The notes under the pieces: generated by a model | The model's input: only the letters and a program-made list of their open reading frames with translations | What the model was told of the DNA's origin: nothing | Databases searched by the model: none | In this document: positions 7,253 through 16,282 of the stretch, piece after piece | Layout: each line of letters starts with the position of its first letter | Position numbering within the stretch: the stretch's first letter is position 1 | Program-made: the position numbers and the translations under genes | Origin: Rhizobium sp. SL42 | GTDB taxonomy: Bacteria; Pseudomonadota; Alphaproteobacteria; Rhizobiales; Rhizobiaceae | Direction: 5' to 3' | DNA length: 64,000 nt | NCBI RefSeq assembly: GCF_021729845.1 | Contig: NZ_CP063399.1 | Span: 248,001 to 312,000 of the forward strand

Positions 7253-9352
7253 TCAATGTGCAGTTCCAGCTATTCTGGAATCCGGGTGGATTGATTTCCC
7301 AAGCGGTACGAGTTGGACCGTAGGGATGTGAGAAATAGCGATCTCGGCCGATCCCGGTTTACCGAACAGGTAACCCTGACCAAGTTCGCAGCCGATCTCG
7401 AGCAGGAAACGGTGCTGTGCGTCCGTTTCGATACCCTCAGCAACGCAGCGTTTTCCGAGATGCCTGGACAGGTCTACTATCGCTCGGATGATCTGTGCCG
7501 ATCGCGGATCCGTCTCGATTCCAGAAACGAAACTGCGATCAATCTTCAGTTCATCAAACGGGAAATCGCGTAAATGCACCAGCGATGCGAACCCGGTGCC
7601 AAAATCATCAAGTGAGACGGAGACGCCGTTTCGGCGAAACGTCTCCACAGCGCTGAGAATTCGCTGAGAATTTCGATTAAGGAATACATCTTCGGTGATT
7701 TCGACAGAAAAATCGCTCCATTGGAGACGGTTTTTTCGGATCACTTCCGCAAAGATATCATAACCTTCGTCGGAAAGAAGAAGCATCTCTGGCAGGTTGA
7801 TGGCCACGGCGCCGGGGGCCAAGCCGGCGTTCTTCCAATGACCGATGTCACGACCAACCGTCGATATGACTGTTTGAGTCATACCCTTCATAAGCTGGGT
7901 TCCCTCCATAAGAGGCAGGAAGCGGCTTGGTGGCAGCAATCCGAGGCATGGGTGTTGCCAGCGCACCAGAGCCTCAAATCCCATATGGACCCCTGATACA
8001 AGGTTCACCTTGGGTTGATAATGTACAACAAACTCACTTCGATCAGCAGCAGCAGCAAGCGCAATTACGAGTTGAGCGTTCTCAAGGCGCTTGGCAAGCG
8101 CCGCTTCGTCGAAGATGATGGAGGTGCCACGAAGTCCTTTGGCGGAGTACAATGCCACATCGGCCGCCTGAAGCAGGCTTGTGCCATCGTTCCCGTGATT
8201 TGGCGCGATAGCGCCGCCAACGGATGCCGACGTTCGTAGAACCCGTCCCTCGAAAGGGATATCTCTTGCGATGAACTGGCGTATGCGCTCCGCGAGCGCG
8301 GCCAGCAGCGATGCGTCTCTCACCCCAGGAAGAAGCACCGCGAACTCGTCCCCACCAAGACGCGCTGCTATGTCACCTGCGCGGATAACTTTGCGAAGCG
8401 ATTCGGCAACATGGCGTAGAATCGCGTCTCCGGCGGGATGACCGAAGCTGTCGTTGACACTCTTGAAATGATCGAGATCCACCAAGAGGAGTGAGAAGCC
8501 TAACTCTTTACTTCCTGTTTCAGAAAAGAGGCGCGTCATGGCGGAATTAAAGTGAGAACGATTTGCGAGACCAGTTAGATCGTCAGTGCCCGCAAGGAGC
8601 GACAGTTTGCACTCGTAATCCACGGTTCGAAAATGCTCATTGCGCAGCTTTTGCAGGAGGGGACGGAATACTAAACTGGCGGTGAGAAGGACTGTGGTTG
8701 CAATGAGCGTAAGGAGGCTCATGCCTGCAAGCTTGGCATTGTAGATGCTGACTGTGCTTCTATCGTGAGCACTCTGGCTGAGATCGGCAAATCCACGCAT
8801 CAGCATGCTGTCAGATGCCGCCGCGAAATCTATCGCCCCCCAGAATGAATAGCGATCCCGAAGCTCTTGTGTATTCGTAGTTGCAATCTTCTCAGCTCGC
8901 TCAAGAAATCCCTCGACCGAAGCAGCTAGATCATGTCGCGCACGCTCGAACCGCTCAGCCTTCGGAAGGATGCGCTCAAGATAATTCCTGTTGATTTGTT
9001 CATGCATTATCTCCAGCTGACTGCCGACTGTACGCAGGTCCTTGATCGCCTCGTGAATGTCATCACGCATTGCGTCGACAATATATTCAGGCAACTTGAC
9101 GTCCACGGAAGCGCGCATCAAGGCTCGGGTCTGGTTGGCGAGTTGTTGGAACCGTATGAACTGATTGCTGGTCAGAAAGCTGATGTTCTGCTGCAATGAG
9201 TGGCGATCAAGCGCCACCAGTACCGTCGCGCATGTGGCCCCGACAAGCAACATCATGATGACGACCGTGTTGAAGTACTGCCGGCCGATCGACCGAATGT
9301 ACCGTCCCATGGATTTGTTGTGCTCGCTTATGGGCTGTCCCGTACCGGACAT
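7253..9352 (-). CDS. Membrane GGDEF-EAL bifunctional c-di-GMP enzyme with periplasmic sensor domain
   Basis: A 699-residue protein with one TM helix at about residues 28-48, a periplasmic domain of about 155 residues, a second TM at 208-229, a GGDEF domain (RLGGDEFAVLL, residues 331-341) and an EAL domain (FEALVRW at 459-465, LDDFGTG at 581-587, plus VAEGIET and GQGYLFGKP). Both active sites look intact. An RxxD inhibitory site (RAGD, 324-327) lies five residues before GGDEF, so product inhibition of the cyclase is expected. It may make and degrade c-di-GMP under control of the periplasmic domain. It starts one base after the stop of the upstream small gene and is followed by a binding-protein gene, suggesting a three-part signalling operon. 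Confidence 0.93.
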   Translation of the reverse strand: MSGTGQPISEHNKSMGRYIRSIGRQYFNTVVIMMLLVGATCATVLVALDRHSLQQNISFLTSNQFIRFQQLANQTRALMRASVDVKLPEYIVDAMRDDIHEAIKDLRTVGSQLEIMHEQINRNYLERILPKAERFERARHDLAASVEGFLERAEKIATTNTQELRDRYSFWGAIDFAAASDSMLMRGFADLSQSAHDRSTVSIYNAKLAGMSLLTLIATTVLLTASLVFRPLLQKLRNEHFRTVDYECKLSLLAGTDDLTGLANRSHFNSAMTRLFSETGSKELGFSLLLVDLDHFKSVNDSFGHPAGDAILRHVAESLRKVIRAGDIAARLGGDEFAVLLPGVRDASLLAALAERIRQFIARDIPFEGRVLRTSASVGGAIAPNHGNDGTSLLQAADVALYSAKGLRGTSIIFDEAALAKRLENAQLVIALAAAADRSEFVVHYQPKVNLVSGVHMGFEALVRWQHPCLGLLPPSRFLPLMEGTQLMKGMTQTVISTVGRDIGHWKNAGLAPGAVAINLPEMLLLSDEGYDIFAEVIRKNRLQWSDFSVEITEDVFLNRNSQRILSAVETFRRNGVSVSLDDFGTGFASLVHLRDFPFDELKIDRSFVSGIETDPRSAQIIRAIVDLSRHLGKRCVAEGIETDAQHRFLLEIGCELGQGYLFGKPGSAEIAISHIPTVQLVPLGKSIHPDSRIAGTAH

Positions 9353-9353
9353 C

Positions 9354-9602
9354 TCATGCTCCCTCGCTCGAAAGTTTTGTAGACGCTTCCGCAGGAGGCT
9401 CTTCCGCAGCCCCGAGGCTTAGTTCCACATGGCTTGTCAGCTCAATTCGAGGAGCGTTTTCGTTTTTCGATAGTGATGCCACGGCCATGCGGATCTCTTC
9501 GAGCGTCGTGAATACCTCCATCATCAGGTCGCGTGCAGTCCCGAGATCAGGCGATGAATGCTGTTGAAGCCTGGCGCTGGGAAAGGAAATGATGTTCGAC
9601 AT
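9354..9602 (-). CDS. Small hypothetical protein, first gene of the c-di-GMP operon
   Basis: An 82-residue protein starting MSNIISFPSARLQQ. It is soluble, without signal or membrane segments, mostly helical in character, and has an acidic C-terminus rich in Glu and Ala. The stop TGA and the next start ATG are separated by one base (TGAGATG), so translation of the GGDEF-EAL gene is very probably coupled to it. I do not recognise the family. Its position suggests an adaptor or regulator of the c-di-GMP enzyme, which is inference only. Confidence 0.65.
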   Translation of the reverse strand: MSNIISFPSARLQQHSSPDLGTARDLMMEVFTTLEEIRMAVASLSKNENAPRIELTSHVELSLGAAEEPPAEASTKLSSEGA

Positions 9603-10202
9603 TTTGCGTATATTCCCCTAGATTTATCAAAGTAGACGTTCTCTTTATCTCGCCAGCAGCGATACTTCGTACTTTCAGATCGGCACTCCATCTCAGTCGC
9701 GAATAGCCGTCGCGCACCGGTACAGCATTCTGGCAGGAAGTCAGGAACTGGGCGGATCTGATGAAAGAGCTGGAACAGTGAACTCGAAGACGGTGACGGA
9801 AGATATCGACTGGGCAGACACCTCAGGCGTATCGAAACCCGACATCCTGCCAGCCTCGGCGTTCATCCGCCTTTTCGATGAGACCCAGAATTGGCCTCAA
9901 TCGTATACTTGTGGTTAATCAAATATCGGGTGGCTAGAAAGCGATCAAATGCCTTGCGGATTTCGGACAAGCGGCCCGGAATATGGATATCGATCATGCC
10001 CCGGGAGGTTCTCTAGTTGCGGTTGTCAAGTTGATCGTAGTGGGCGTCACAGGTCGCCGGTCTCGTGACGCTTAGAATAGAGCCGCAGATGGTGACTGCT
10101 CGACCGCTGTGGCCTTGAGCTCGCCAGACCAAAACCGCCGCAACTGTCGCGGCGAGCCGTCAAGGTGATCGGGCACCGCCTCGATCATCCGCATCAATCC
10201 AA
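9603..10202. other. Intergenic region with no confident gene
   Basis: About 600 bases between the c-di-GMP operon and an IS5-type element. The first 150 bases probably hold the operon promoter. Around 10100-10200 the minus strand reads a short peptide like RRFWSGELKA that resembles the start of an IS66 TnpA, but stops follow quickly. No intact frame, RNA gene or clear hairpin was seen. Confidence 0.5.
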
Positions 10203-11086
10203 GGCTAGGCGGTGTGGACGGATTGCCGCATGTTTAATTTCTGCGATTCCCAAATCAGTATTTGAATGATTCATGGGTTGCCGGTTTCAGAGGAGATCGG
10301 CGATGCTGACGAAGATGACAGAAGCGGACTGGGCGGTCGCACTTGAGGTTTTCCGCGTCTCGCTTCCACGGCGGGGCGACAAGGGTTGAGATGACCGGCT
10401 GTTTTTGGAGGCCCTGCACTAATTCTCCGTCAACAATATCACCTGGCGCGGTCTGCCGGAGCGCTATGGACATTGGAACAGTGTCTGGAGGCGCTTTTCC
10501 CGATTGAGCAAGGCGGGTGTTTTTGAGATTTTCTTCGAGCACCTTGCCAGCCTGAGCACGTCGGCCGATCTGGTTCAGATGTTCGACAGCACCGTGGTGC
10601 GCGCGCATGTTTCGGCAGCAGGAGCAAAAGGGGGCAATATGGCCAAGCGCTTGGCCGCTCGCGAGGCGGCTTCTCGACCAAAATCCACCTGAAGACCGAT
10701 TTCGACGGACATCCCATCGCCTTTGATCTGACCGGGGGCGAGAAAGGTGACGCTCCGCACTTTCCAATCCTGCTTGGCCTTGGCCCCGATGTAGATCCCC
10801 GCGCCGCCATGGGCGACAAGGGAAATGACAGCAAGGCTAACCGGCGGGCCGCAAGAAGGCGGGGTGCGGTTCCCGTCATTCCTTATCGTTCAACGGCAAA
10901 ATCAAAGCCGACGTTCTTTCCCAAAGCGCTCTACAAAGGTCGCGCCCGCATCGAGCAAGCAGTCGGAAAACTCAAGCGCTTCAAGCGCGTCGCGCTACGA
11001 TGCGAGAAGACCAAACAAAATTTCTCCTCCATCGTCGCAATCGCCGCAGGCTTCATCTTGATCAAATCCGTCCACACTGCCTAGCC
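10203..11086 (+). mobile_element. IS5-family (IS427-like) element, 884 bp, decayed
   Basis: Bounded by 22-bp inverted repeats: ggctaggcggtgtggacgga at the left and its near-perfect inverse, ending tccacactgcctagcc, at the right, with one mismatch. The single transposase gene inside carries stops and a frameshift. No clear target duplication was found. Confidence 0.85.
10303..11084 (+). pseudogene. IS5-family transposase, broken
   Basis: The frame opens at 10303 (MLTKMTEADWAVALEVFRVS) and hits a stop at about 10387. Homology resumes in another frame with NITWRGLPERYGHWNSVWRR and FDSTVVRAHVSAAGAKGG, shifts again near 10665, and ends with GRARIEQAVGKLKRFKRVAL and FILIKSVHTA. At least two stops and one further frameshift interrupt what would be a 255-260 residue DDE transposase, so it cannot be made. 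The original element can be reconstructed by eye, which implies fairly recent decay. Confidence 0.88.
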
Positions 11087-11147
11087 GCAGGCCTAGACAT
11101 AGATCCTCACATTCAGAGAAGTCGTTTGCCCGAAATACCCTGCCCAG

Positions 11148-11335
11148 TATCACCAGCGCCAGATGGGGCCTCCTTGCCGCTTACAATGTTCTCAACGCCG
11201 TGTCGCCGGCACCATGTCCATAGGTGTCGTTCACGCGCTTGAAGTGGTCGATGTCAAGGTCTGCGCTCCTGCGGGTGTCCGGAAAACTTCACCCCGCATC
11301 ACCACGCCAGATGGGGTCTCCTTGCCTGCCACTTA
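11148..11335 (+). repeat. Imperfect direct repeat of about 35 bp (two copies)
   Basis: The motif atcacca(gc)gccagatggg followed by g(c/t)ctccttgcc occurs at 11149-11182 and again at 11298-11335. The copies flank the GGDEF remnant. No function is assigned. Confidence 0.6.
11190..11260 (-). pseudogene. Remnant of a GGDEF (diguanylate cyclase) gene
   Basis: The minus strand reads [20 protein letters not shown] and then Leu-Arg. This is the conserved metal and substrate block that precedes GGDEF in diguanylate cyclases. Nothing on either side extends the domain. It is a scrap about 23 codons long, flanked by the direct repeats described separately. Confidence 0.75.
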
Positions 11336-11339
11336 AGCT

Positions 11340-11543
11340 TCAAGTTTGACCTCTGCTGAAGATTCGGTGTGCCCTAACCATCGAGCCGAAGAAATCGAAC
11401 TCCTGCTTCGGTGCTTTCCTCTTCGCACCAAGACGCAGGGCGGCGACATCGTAGATTGCCTCAAAGATGCGTGCTTCCACCTCGATGTCGGAGGGAATCG
11501 GCTTGCTTGGTCTCGATTCATCTTCAATCTGACATGGATGCAT
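11340..11543 (-). CDS. Small hypothetical protein
   Basis: A 67-residue frame beginning MHPCQIEDESRPSKPIPSD, preceded by an AAGG ribosome site. It has no membrane segment or signal. The centre (EARIFEAIYDVAALRLGAKR) looks like an amphipathic helix. I do not recognise the family. An in-frame upstream extension exists, but its composition looks non-coding, so the internal ATG was chosen. It lies upstream of nothing obvious and downstream of the cytochrome gene, separated by about 190 bases. Confidence 0.45.
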   Translation of the reverse strand: MHPCQIEDESRPSKPIPSDIEVEARIFEAIYDVAALRLGAKRKAPKQEFDFFGSMVRAHRIFSRGQT

Positions 11544-11735
11544 AATGGGGACGCCTTGATGTTGTTGTTTGTGGTGTGGTGTGGTGAAGTTGAAGCTTGG
11601 ATCGACGGAGCGTCCCGCTGCTTGCGACGAAGCGCAGCACCTACATCTTATTGACCCTCGGGCGAGTGCAGAGAAGTCAGGGCATAGGGGCCTCGATAGA
11701 TACCGATAACGTCTTCGGTGGCTTCTAAATTTCAA

Positions 11736-12041
11736 TCACTCACCCACCATAAACCGGATCGCAGATTCCAGTTCTTTGGCCGAACAGTCTTCGCACGTGC
11801 CTTTCCTAGGCATCGCATTAAATCCTTCGATGGCCGACTTCAGCAATGCGGGGAGACCCTTTCCCAGTCGAGGACCCCAGTCCTTGGAAACGCCGGCTTT
11901 CGGGGAACTCACCATCACATTTGTAGGCGCGTGGCAGGCAGAGCAGTAGTCGCGATAGACTTCTTCAGCGGCGCGATCCTGGGCGATTGCCGATGCAGTG
12001 ATGGCAGTGAGCAAAACGATAGCAAGTACCCATAACTTCAT
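11736..12041 (-). CDS. Exported cytochrome c5-like protein
   Basis: A 101-residue c-type cytochrome. The N-terminus MKLWVLAIVLLTAITASAIA is a signal peptide with cleavage after AIAQ or nearby. The haem site CSACH is at residues 33-37. A distal FNAMPRKGTCEDCSAKELES block supplies the Met ligand and an extra cysteine pair, the pattern of cytochrome c5. It should carry electrons in the periplasm. The start was chosen at the methionine preceding the signal peptide, with an AGGT site upstream. It follows the isochorismatase-like gene on the same strand with a gap of 67 bases, so the two may be cotranscribed. Confidence 0.85.
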   Translation of the reverse strand: MKLWVLAIVLLTAITASAIAQDRAAEEVYRDYCSACHAPTNVMVSSPKAGVSKDWGPRLGKGLPALLKSAIEGFNAMPRKGTCEDCSAKELESAIRFMVGE

Positions 12042-12108
12042 GAGTAGCGGACCTTCGATGATGATTGCTGGGAAGAAAGCGGCCGGGAAGACCGGCCGCC
12101 CGCCAAGG

Positions 12109-12822
12109 TTACTGGCCTTCCTTGGCATGGAGCATCGTCTGCGCATAGAAGATGCCCAGCCCGTAGCCACCCGCATGTTCCTTCGCGATATCCGTGACAG
12201 CGGCATAGGTTTCGCCGCGCGCCCAGTCACGCTGAAGCTCGAGAAGGTACTGAACCCACGTGATCGGATGGGCACCAGCTTGAACCATCCGCTCGATCGC
12301 TCTGTCGTTAGCCTCATTGCTGATGCCTCCGGATGCGTCGGTCACGAAATAGACCTCGTAGCCCTGATCGATAGCGGAGAGCACCGGCATCACGCCGCAG
12401 ACTTCCGTCCAGAGAGCAGCCACAACGAGCTTCTTGCGTCCGGACTTTGCAACGGCGTCCACAACGCGCTGGTCTTCCCAGGAATTCATCGTCGTACGGT
12501 CGATCGGCGTTTGTTCAGGAAAAACAGCCTGGATTTCGGGGAAGATGGGGCCACTGAAAGATTGCCCAGCGACTGTCGTCAGAATGGTAGGTACGTTGAA
12601 GGCCTTTGCGGACTTGGTTAGGCCGGTGACGTTGTTGCGCAGTTCCGCGATGTCGATCGAGCGGGTGGCAAATGCCATTTGCGGCTGGTGGTCAATGAGC
12701 AGCAGCGCGTGGTTTTCAGGTGTCAGCAGGCTATTCGCCCCAGGAGCAGCCTCCGCATTCGCACCAATTAGGCCCAAGGAAAGGACCAGTGCGAGGGCGT
12801 TGAAGATATTTGAGATTTTCAT
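12109..12822 (-). CDS. Exported isochorismatase-family cysteine hydrolase
   Basis: A 237-residue protein with a signal peptide (MKISNIFNALALVLSLGLIG, cleavage near NAEAAP). The isochorismatase/nicotinamidase fold follows: LLIDHQPQMAF carries the catalytic Asp, and ALWTEVCGVMPVLSA carries the nucleophilic Cys of the Asp-Lys-Cys triad. It is closest in pattern to YcaC-type hydrolases, many of which have unknown substrates. An AAGGAG site precedes the start. It is divergent from the LysR gene, a standard arrangement for direct control, and is followed by a cytochrome gene. Confidence 0.87.
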   Translation of the reverse strand: MKISNIFNALALVLSLGLIGANAEAAPGANSLLTPENHALLLIDHQPQMAFATRSIDIAELRNNVTGLTKSAKAFNVPTILTTVAGQSFSGPIFPEIQAVFPEQTPIDRTTMNSWEDQRVVDAVAKSGRKKLVVAALWTEVCGVMPVLSAIDQGYEVYFVTDASGGISNEANDRAIERMVQAGAHPITWVQYLLELQRDWARGETYAAVTDIAKEHAGGYGLGIFYAQTMLHAKEGQ

Positions 12823-12955
12823 GATTCGTCTCCTTGTGAAGCGATTTTCAGATCGCTAGAAGCAAAACTCCTCCATGTCCGCCTTGATAACAATTCCGAA
12901 GAAAACGAACATACTATTTCGTAACGCTGAATAGTGGAAAGATCGGATGTAACCT

Positions 12956-13873
12956 ATGATTCGCGACCTTATCTCGCTGAAAACTTTCGTCACTATCGCG
13001 TCCCAGGGCAGTTTCGCCAAAGCGGCGGACAAGCTCGGGATTTCGAGACCACTCGCCACCAAGCACGTCGCTGCTCTGGAAAAAGAGCTCGGTGCGAAGC
13101 TGTTCAACCGAACCACGCGGCAGCTGAGCCTCACCGAGGCCGGTCGCACTCTCTGCTCAACAGCGTCGACGATGTTCGGTCTTCTTGAAGGTGCCGAACA
13201 GGACATCAGGGGGGCGACCTCGTCGCCGAAGGGGACTTTACGGCTAAACGCACCAATGTCGTTCGGCACGCTCCATCTCAGCGAAATTGTGAGCGATTTT
13301 CTCTGCATGCATCCCTATGTGGACGTTGAGCTCACGCTTGACGACAGGACGATAAACGTCGTGGAAGAGGGCTACGACATCGCTATCCGTGTAGGACGAC
13401 TTGAAGATTCTACGTTGGTGGCGCGCCATCTGGGGCCGGCGCGAATGGTCGTTTGCGCATCTCCCAGTTACCTCGACGTAAACGGTACCCCCGAGAATCC
13501 AGCGGATCTCGAGCGGCACCAATGTCTCGTGTACGACTACCTGGCGCGAAGGAGCACCTGGAGTTTCGAACGGTATGGTCAGACCGAGAATATCCGGGTG
13601 TCAGGCAGGCTTCGTAGCAACAATGGAGAGACACTGGTCCAGGCTGCAGTCGCTGGCGTCGGCGTGGTCCTTGCTCCGACTTTTATAGCTTCGGAACACC
13701 TGAAATCGGGTACTCTCACTCCGCTGCTATGCGATTGGAAAGTACTGGAGCCATCCTTTTATGCCGTCATGCCTCCGGGGCGGATCGACGTCGGCAAGGT
13801 CCGGGCGTTTGTCGACCATCTGGTGGGCGCGCTCGGCACCGTGCCTTATTGGGACCGGGACTTAGACTTCTAG
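12956..13873 (+). CDS. LysR-family transcriptional regulator
   Basis: A 305-residue LysR regulator. The winged helix-turn-helix occupies residues 1-60 (LKTFVTIASQGSFAKAADKLGISRPLATKHVAALEKELG), then the linker helix and the periplasmic-binding-like effector domain (GTLRLNAPMSFGTLHLSEIV, FLCMHPYVDVELTLDDRTIN). It resembles the CrgA/AaeR-type group. It is transcribed away from the isochorismatase-like gene across a 133-bp gap, so it probably controls that gene and itself. Confidence 0.92.
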   Translation: MIRDLISLKTFVTIASQGSFAKAADKLGISRPLATKHVAALEKELGAKLFNRTTRQLSLTEAGRTLCSTASTMFGLLEGAEQDIRGATSSPKGTLRLNAPMSFGTLHLSEIVSDFLCMHPYVDVELTLDDRTINVVEEGYDIAIRVGRLEDSTLVARHLGPARMVVCASPSYLDVNGTPENPADLERHQCLVYDYLARRSTWSFERYGQTENIRVSGRLRSNNGETLVQAAVAGVGVVLAPTFIASEHLKSGTLTPLLCDWKVLEPSFYAVMPPGRIDVGKVRAFVDHLVGALGTVPYWDRDLDF

Positions 13874-14080
13874 AGCAAGGTCTTTCTACGGACGCCCTCA
13901 AGCCAAGAGTTGGGTAAAATGCCTAGTTGTGGCCAGCACACAAAACGCACTGCTATCCATATTCCGCGTTAAAATCGTAACTATCGCTGCCTAATTCAAG
14001 CACATTTATCAAATATTTACAAATAAAAGACCTTTTCTGAATCTTCAATGAACTATGAACCAAGGAAATCCGAGGGGAAA

Positions 14081-16096
14081 ATGACGAAAAATCCACTTCG
14101 ACTCAGTATTACAAGAACGATAACCGTAGTCGCGACATTAGTTCTCTTGCTTTCCTTGGTCACGGTGTCGTTGGTCATTTCCGCGATTGTCCAGACGCGC
14201 ATCCAGAAACAGGCAATCGCTGGGCAGGATGCGAGCCTTCGAACCGCCGCAACCATCATCGAACGGGATCTGCCCGGCACCAAGGTCACCTGGGCCAAGG
14301 ACGGCAATGTCGAGCGCATCGTGATGGATGGCATCCCTGCAGTATTCACCGAACACGGCATGATCGACACGATCGGCAGGATGACCGGTCAGACGGCAAC
14401 GATCTTCGCCTGGGATGCCAAGAGCAAGGATTTCTGGCGCCGCACGACGAACATCATCAAGCCCGATGGCAACCGCGCCGTTGGCACGGCACTCGGCCAG
14501 AGCGGCGCTGTCTATTCCTTCTCCGTCAAGGGTGAGGTCTATCGCGGCGAAGCCGTAATTTTGGAGACCCCATACTACACGATCTACCAGCCGATCTTCT
14601 CGCCGGCCGGTGATGTGCTCGGCATTCTCTATGCCGGCGTCCGCAAAGCCGACATCAACAGCATCGCCACCGATATGACCTACGCGATAGGCACCACCGC
14701 GCTGATCGTGCTCCTGATCGCAGCGACCCTCATCGCACTGCTCGTCCGCCGCATTGTCGGCTCGCTCCCGCGCCTGACAGCTGTCGCCGAACGCCTGGCC
14801 TCGGGCCAGCTCGAGACCTTGGTGCCGGATCAGGAACGGAAGAACGAGATCGGCGCCCTCGCCCGGGCTATCAAACTCTTCCGCGAAAGCGCCATCCAGA
14901 AGATCGAGATCGAGCGCGCTGCAGCAGACGCTGCCGCACAGGGTGAGAAGGACCGCACCGAGCGCGAAATCGCAAAGGCCGAGGACGCCCGCGCCGTGCA
15001 GGACGCCGTCGACTGTCTCGCAGACGGCCTGAACAAGCTCAGCGATGGCGACTTGACCGTGAGAATCGACCGCACCTTCGCCGGCAATCTCGACCGCCTG
15101 CGTGTCGACTTCAACGCCTCCGTCGAAAAGCTCAGCAGTACGCTCTCGGAGATCCGCGAGGAAACCTCCGGCATCGAGGCGAGCTCCGCCGAGATGCGCT
15201 CTGCAACCGACGACCTGTCGAAGCGAACCGAACAGCAGGCAGCGTCGCTCGAAGAAACCTCTGCCGCCCTGGAAGAGATCACCTCCACGGTTCGTGGATC
15301 CTCGGCCAAGGCCGACGAAGCAGCAACAATTGCAACCAAGGCCCGCCAGAGCACCGAAAGCTCGAGCAAGGTCGTATCCAACGCGATCGAGGCGATGAGC
15401 CGCATCGAGCAGGCTTCGAGCGAAATCTCCAAGATCATCAACGTAATCGACGAAATCGCTTTCCAGACCAATCTGCTGGCACTGAACGCCGGTGTGGAGG
15501 CCGCGCGCGCCGGGGATGCCGGCAAGGGTTTTGCAGTCGTCGCACAGGAAGTCCGTGAACTCGCTCAGCGTTCGGCGAACGCCGCCAAGGACATCAAGGC
15601 GCTGATTCACAAGTCGGGCGAAGCCGTCGCCGGCGGTGTGTCGCTGGTCCGGCAGACCGGCAGCGCGCTCGGCGAGATTTCCAATCAGGTGGCGGTGATC
15701 AATGACCACATCACGGCGATCGCGTCTGCGGCGCATGAGCAGTCGACCGTCCTGAACGAGATCAACGACTCGGTCAACCACATGGACCAGTTCACCCAGA
15801 AGAACGCCGCCATGGTGGAAGAGGCAACCGCCGTCACGCACCGCCTCGGCGAAAGCGCCCGCAACCTCGCGGGCCTCGTCTCGCAGTTCCGTATCGCCGG
15901 TGGCGCAAGCCAGACCACCGGTTACCAGCCGGCAGCCCCGACCTCGCGTGCGGCAGCACCACGTCCAGTTGCAGCTCCCGCTCAGGCCCGCCCGGTCGCC
16001 TCTCCGGCGCGCAAGATGGTCAGCGGCTTGGCCAAGGCCCTTGGTGGCGGCAGTGCTGCCGCGGTGACTTTGCAGGGCAACTGGGAAGAGTTCTGA
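14081..16096 (+). CDS. Methyl-accepting chemotaxis protein with Cache sensor and CheR-binding tail
   Basis: A 671-residue chemoreceptor. The start at 14081 was chosen for the strong GAGGGG site just upstream. TM1 lies at about residues 12-42 and is followed by a single-Cache periplasmic domain with [20 protein letters not shown] and [22 protein letters not shown]2 is near 210-235, then HAMP and the cytoplasmic signalling hairpin whose tip reads [20 protein letters not shown]. The C-terminus is NWEEF after an Ala/Pro-rich linker. NWEEF matches the CheR-tethering pentapeptide found on a subset of rhizobial receptors. The ligand is unknown. Confidence 0.94.
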   Translation: MTKNPLRLSITRTITVVATLVLLLSLVTVSLVISAIVQTRIQKQAIAGQDASLRTAATIIERDLPGTKVTWAKDGNVERIVMDGIPAVFTEHGMIDTIGRMTGQTATIFAWDAKSKDFWRRTTNIIKPDGNRAVGTALGQSGAVYSFSVKGEVYRGEAVILETPYYTIYQPIFSPAGDVLGILYAGVRKADINSIATDMTYAIGTTALIVLLIAATLIALLVRRIVGSLPRLTAVAERLASGQLETLVPDQERKNEIGALARAIKLFRESAIQKIEIERAAADAAAQGEKDRTEREIAKAEDARAVQDAVDCLADGLNKLSDGDLTVRIDRTFAGNLDRLRVDFNASVEKLSSTLSEIREETSGIEASSAEMRSATDDLSKRTEQQAASLEETSAALEEITSTVRGSSAKADEAATIATKARQSTESSSKVVSNAIEAMSRIEQASSEISKIINVIDEIAFQTNLLALNAGVEAARAGDAGKGFAVVAQEVRELAQRSANAAKDIKALIHKSGEAVAGGVSLVRQTGSALGEISNQVAVINDHITAIASAAHEQSTVLNEINDSVNHMDQFTQKNAAMVEEATAVTHRLGESARNLAGLVSQFRIAGGASQTTGYQPAAPTSRAAAPRPVAAPAQARPVASPARKMVSGLAKALGGGSAAAVTLQGNWEEF

Positions 16097-16138
16097 TCCC
16101 AGCATTGTTGAGTTTCAGCAGAATTTGAACCAAAGGGG

Positions 16139-16282
16139 ATGGGACGAAAACTTGGACCACCAGGAGGTAGTTCATGTATTCGTACGCAGACAGACTTCGA
16201 GAAATCGAGCTTTATATCAAGCTCGGCAAGCGGATTAAGGCGACTATTCGGCAGTTGGGTTATCCCACCAAGAATGCCCTAA
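16139..16282 (+). pseudogene. IS3-family remnant: left tip and start of orfA
   Basis: A left-end-like sequence tgggacgaaaacttggacca is followed by an AGGAGG site and a frame starting at 16174, MYSYADRLREIELYIKLGKR, then IKATIRQLGYPTKNAL. This is the N-terminal helix-turn-helix of an IS3-group OrfA. The frame is cut by the IS5-type insertion at 16283. Beyond the insertion (17218 on) the OrfA frame does not resume convincingly, so the element was already truncated. Confidence 0.75.

Noticed and set aside
14138..16105. A 655-codon open frame antisense to the chemoreceptor
   Set aside because: Its residues are Arg/Gly/Val/Asp-rich with no family motifs, and it mirrors the high-GC coding strand of a clear chemoreceptor. 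It is a shadow.
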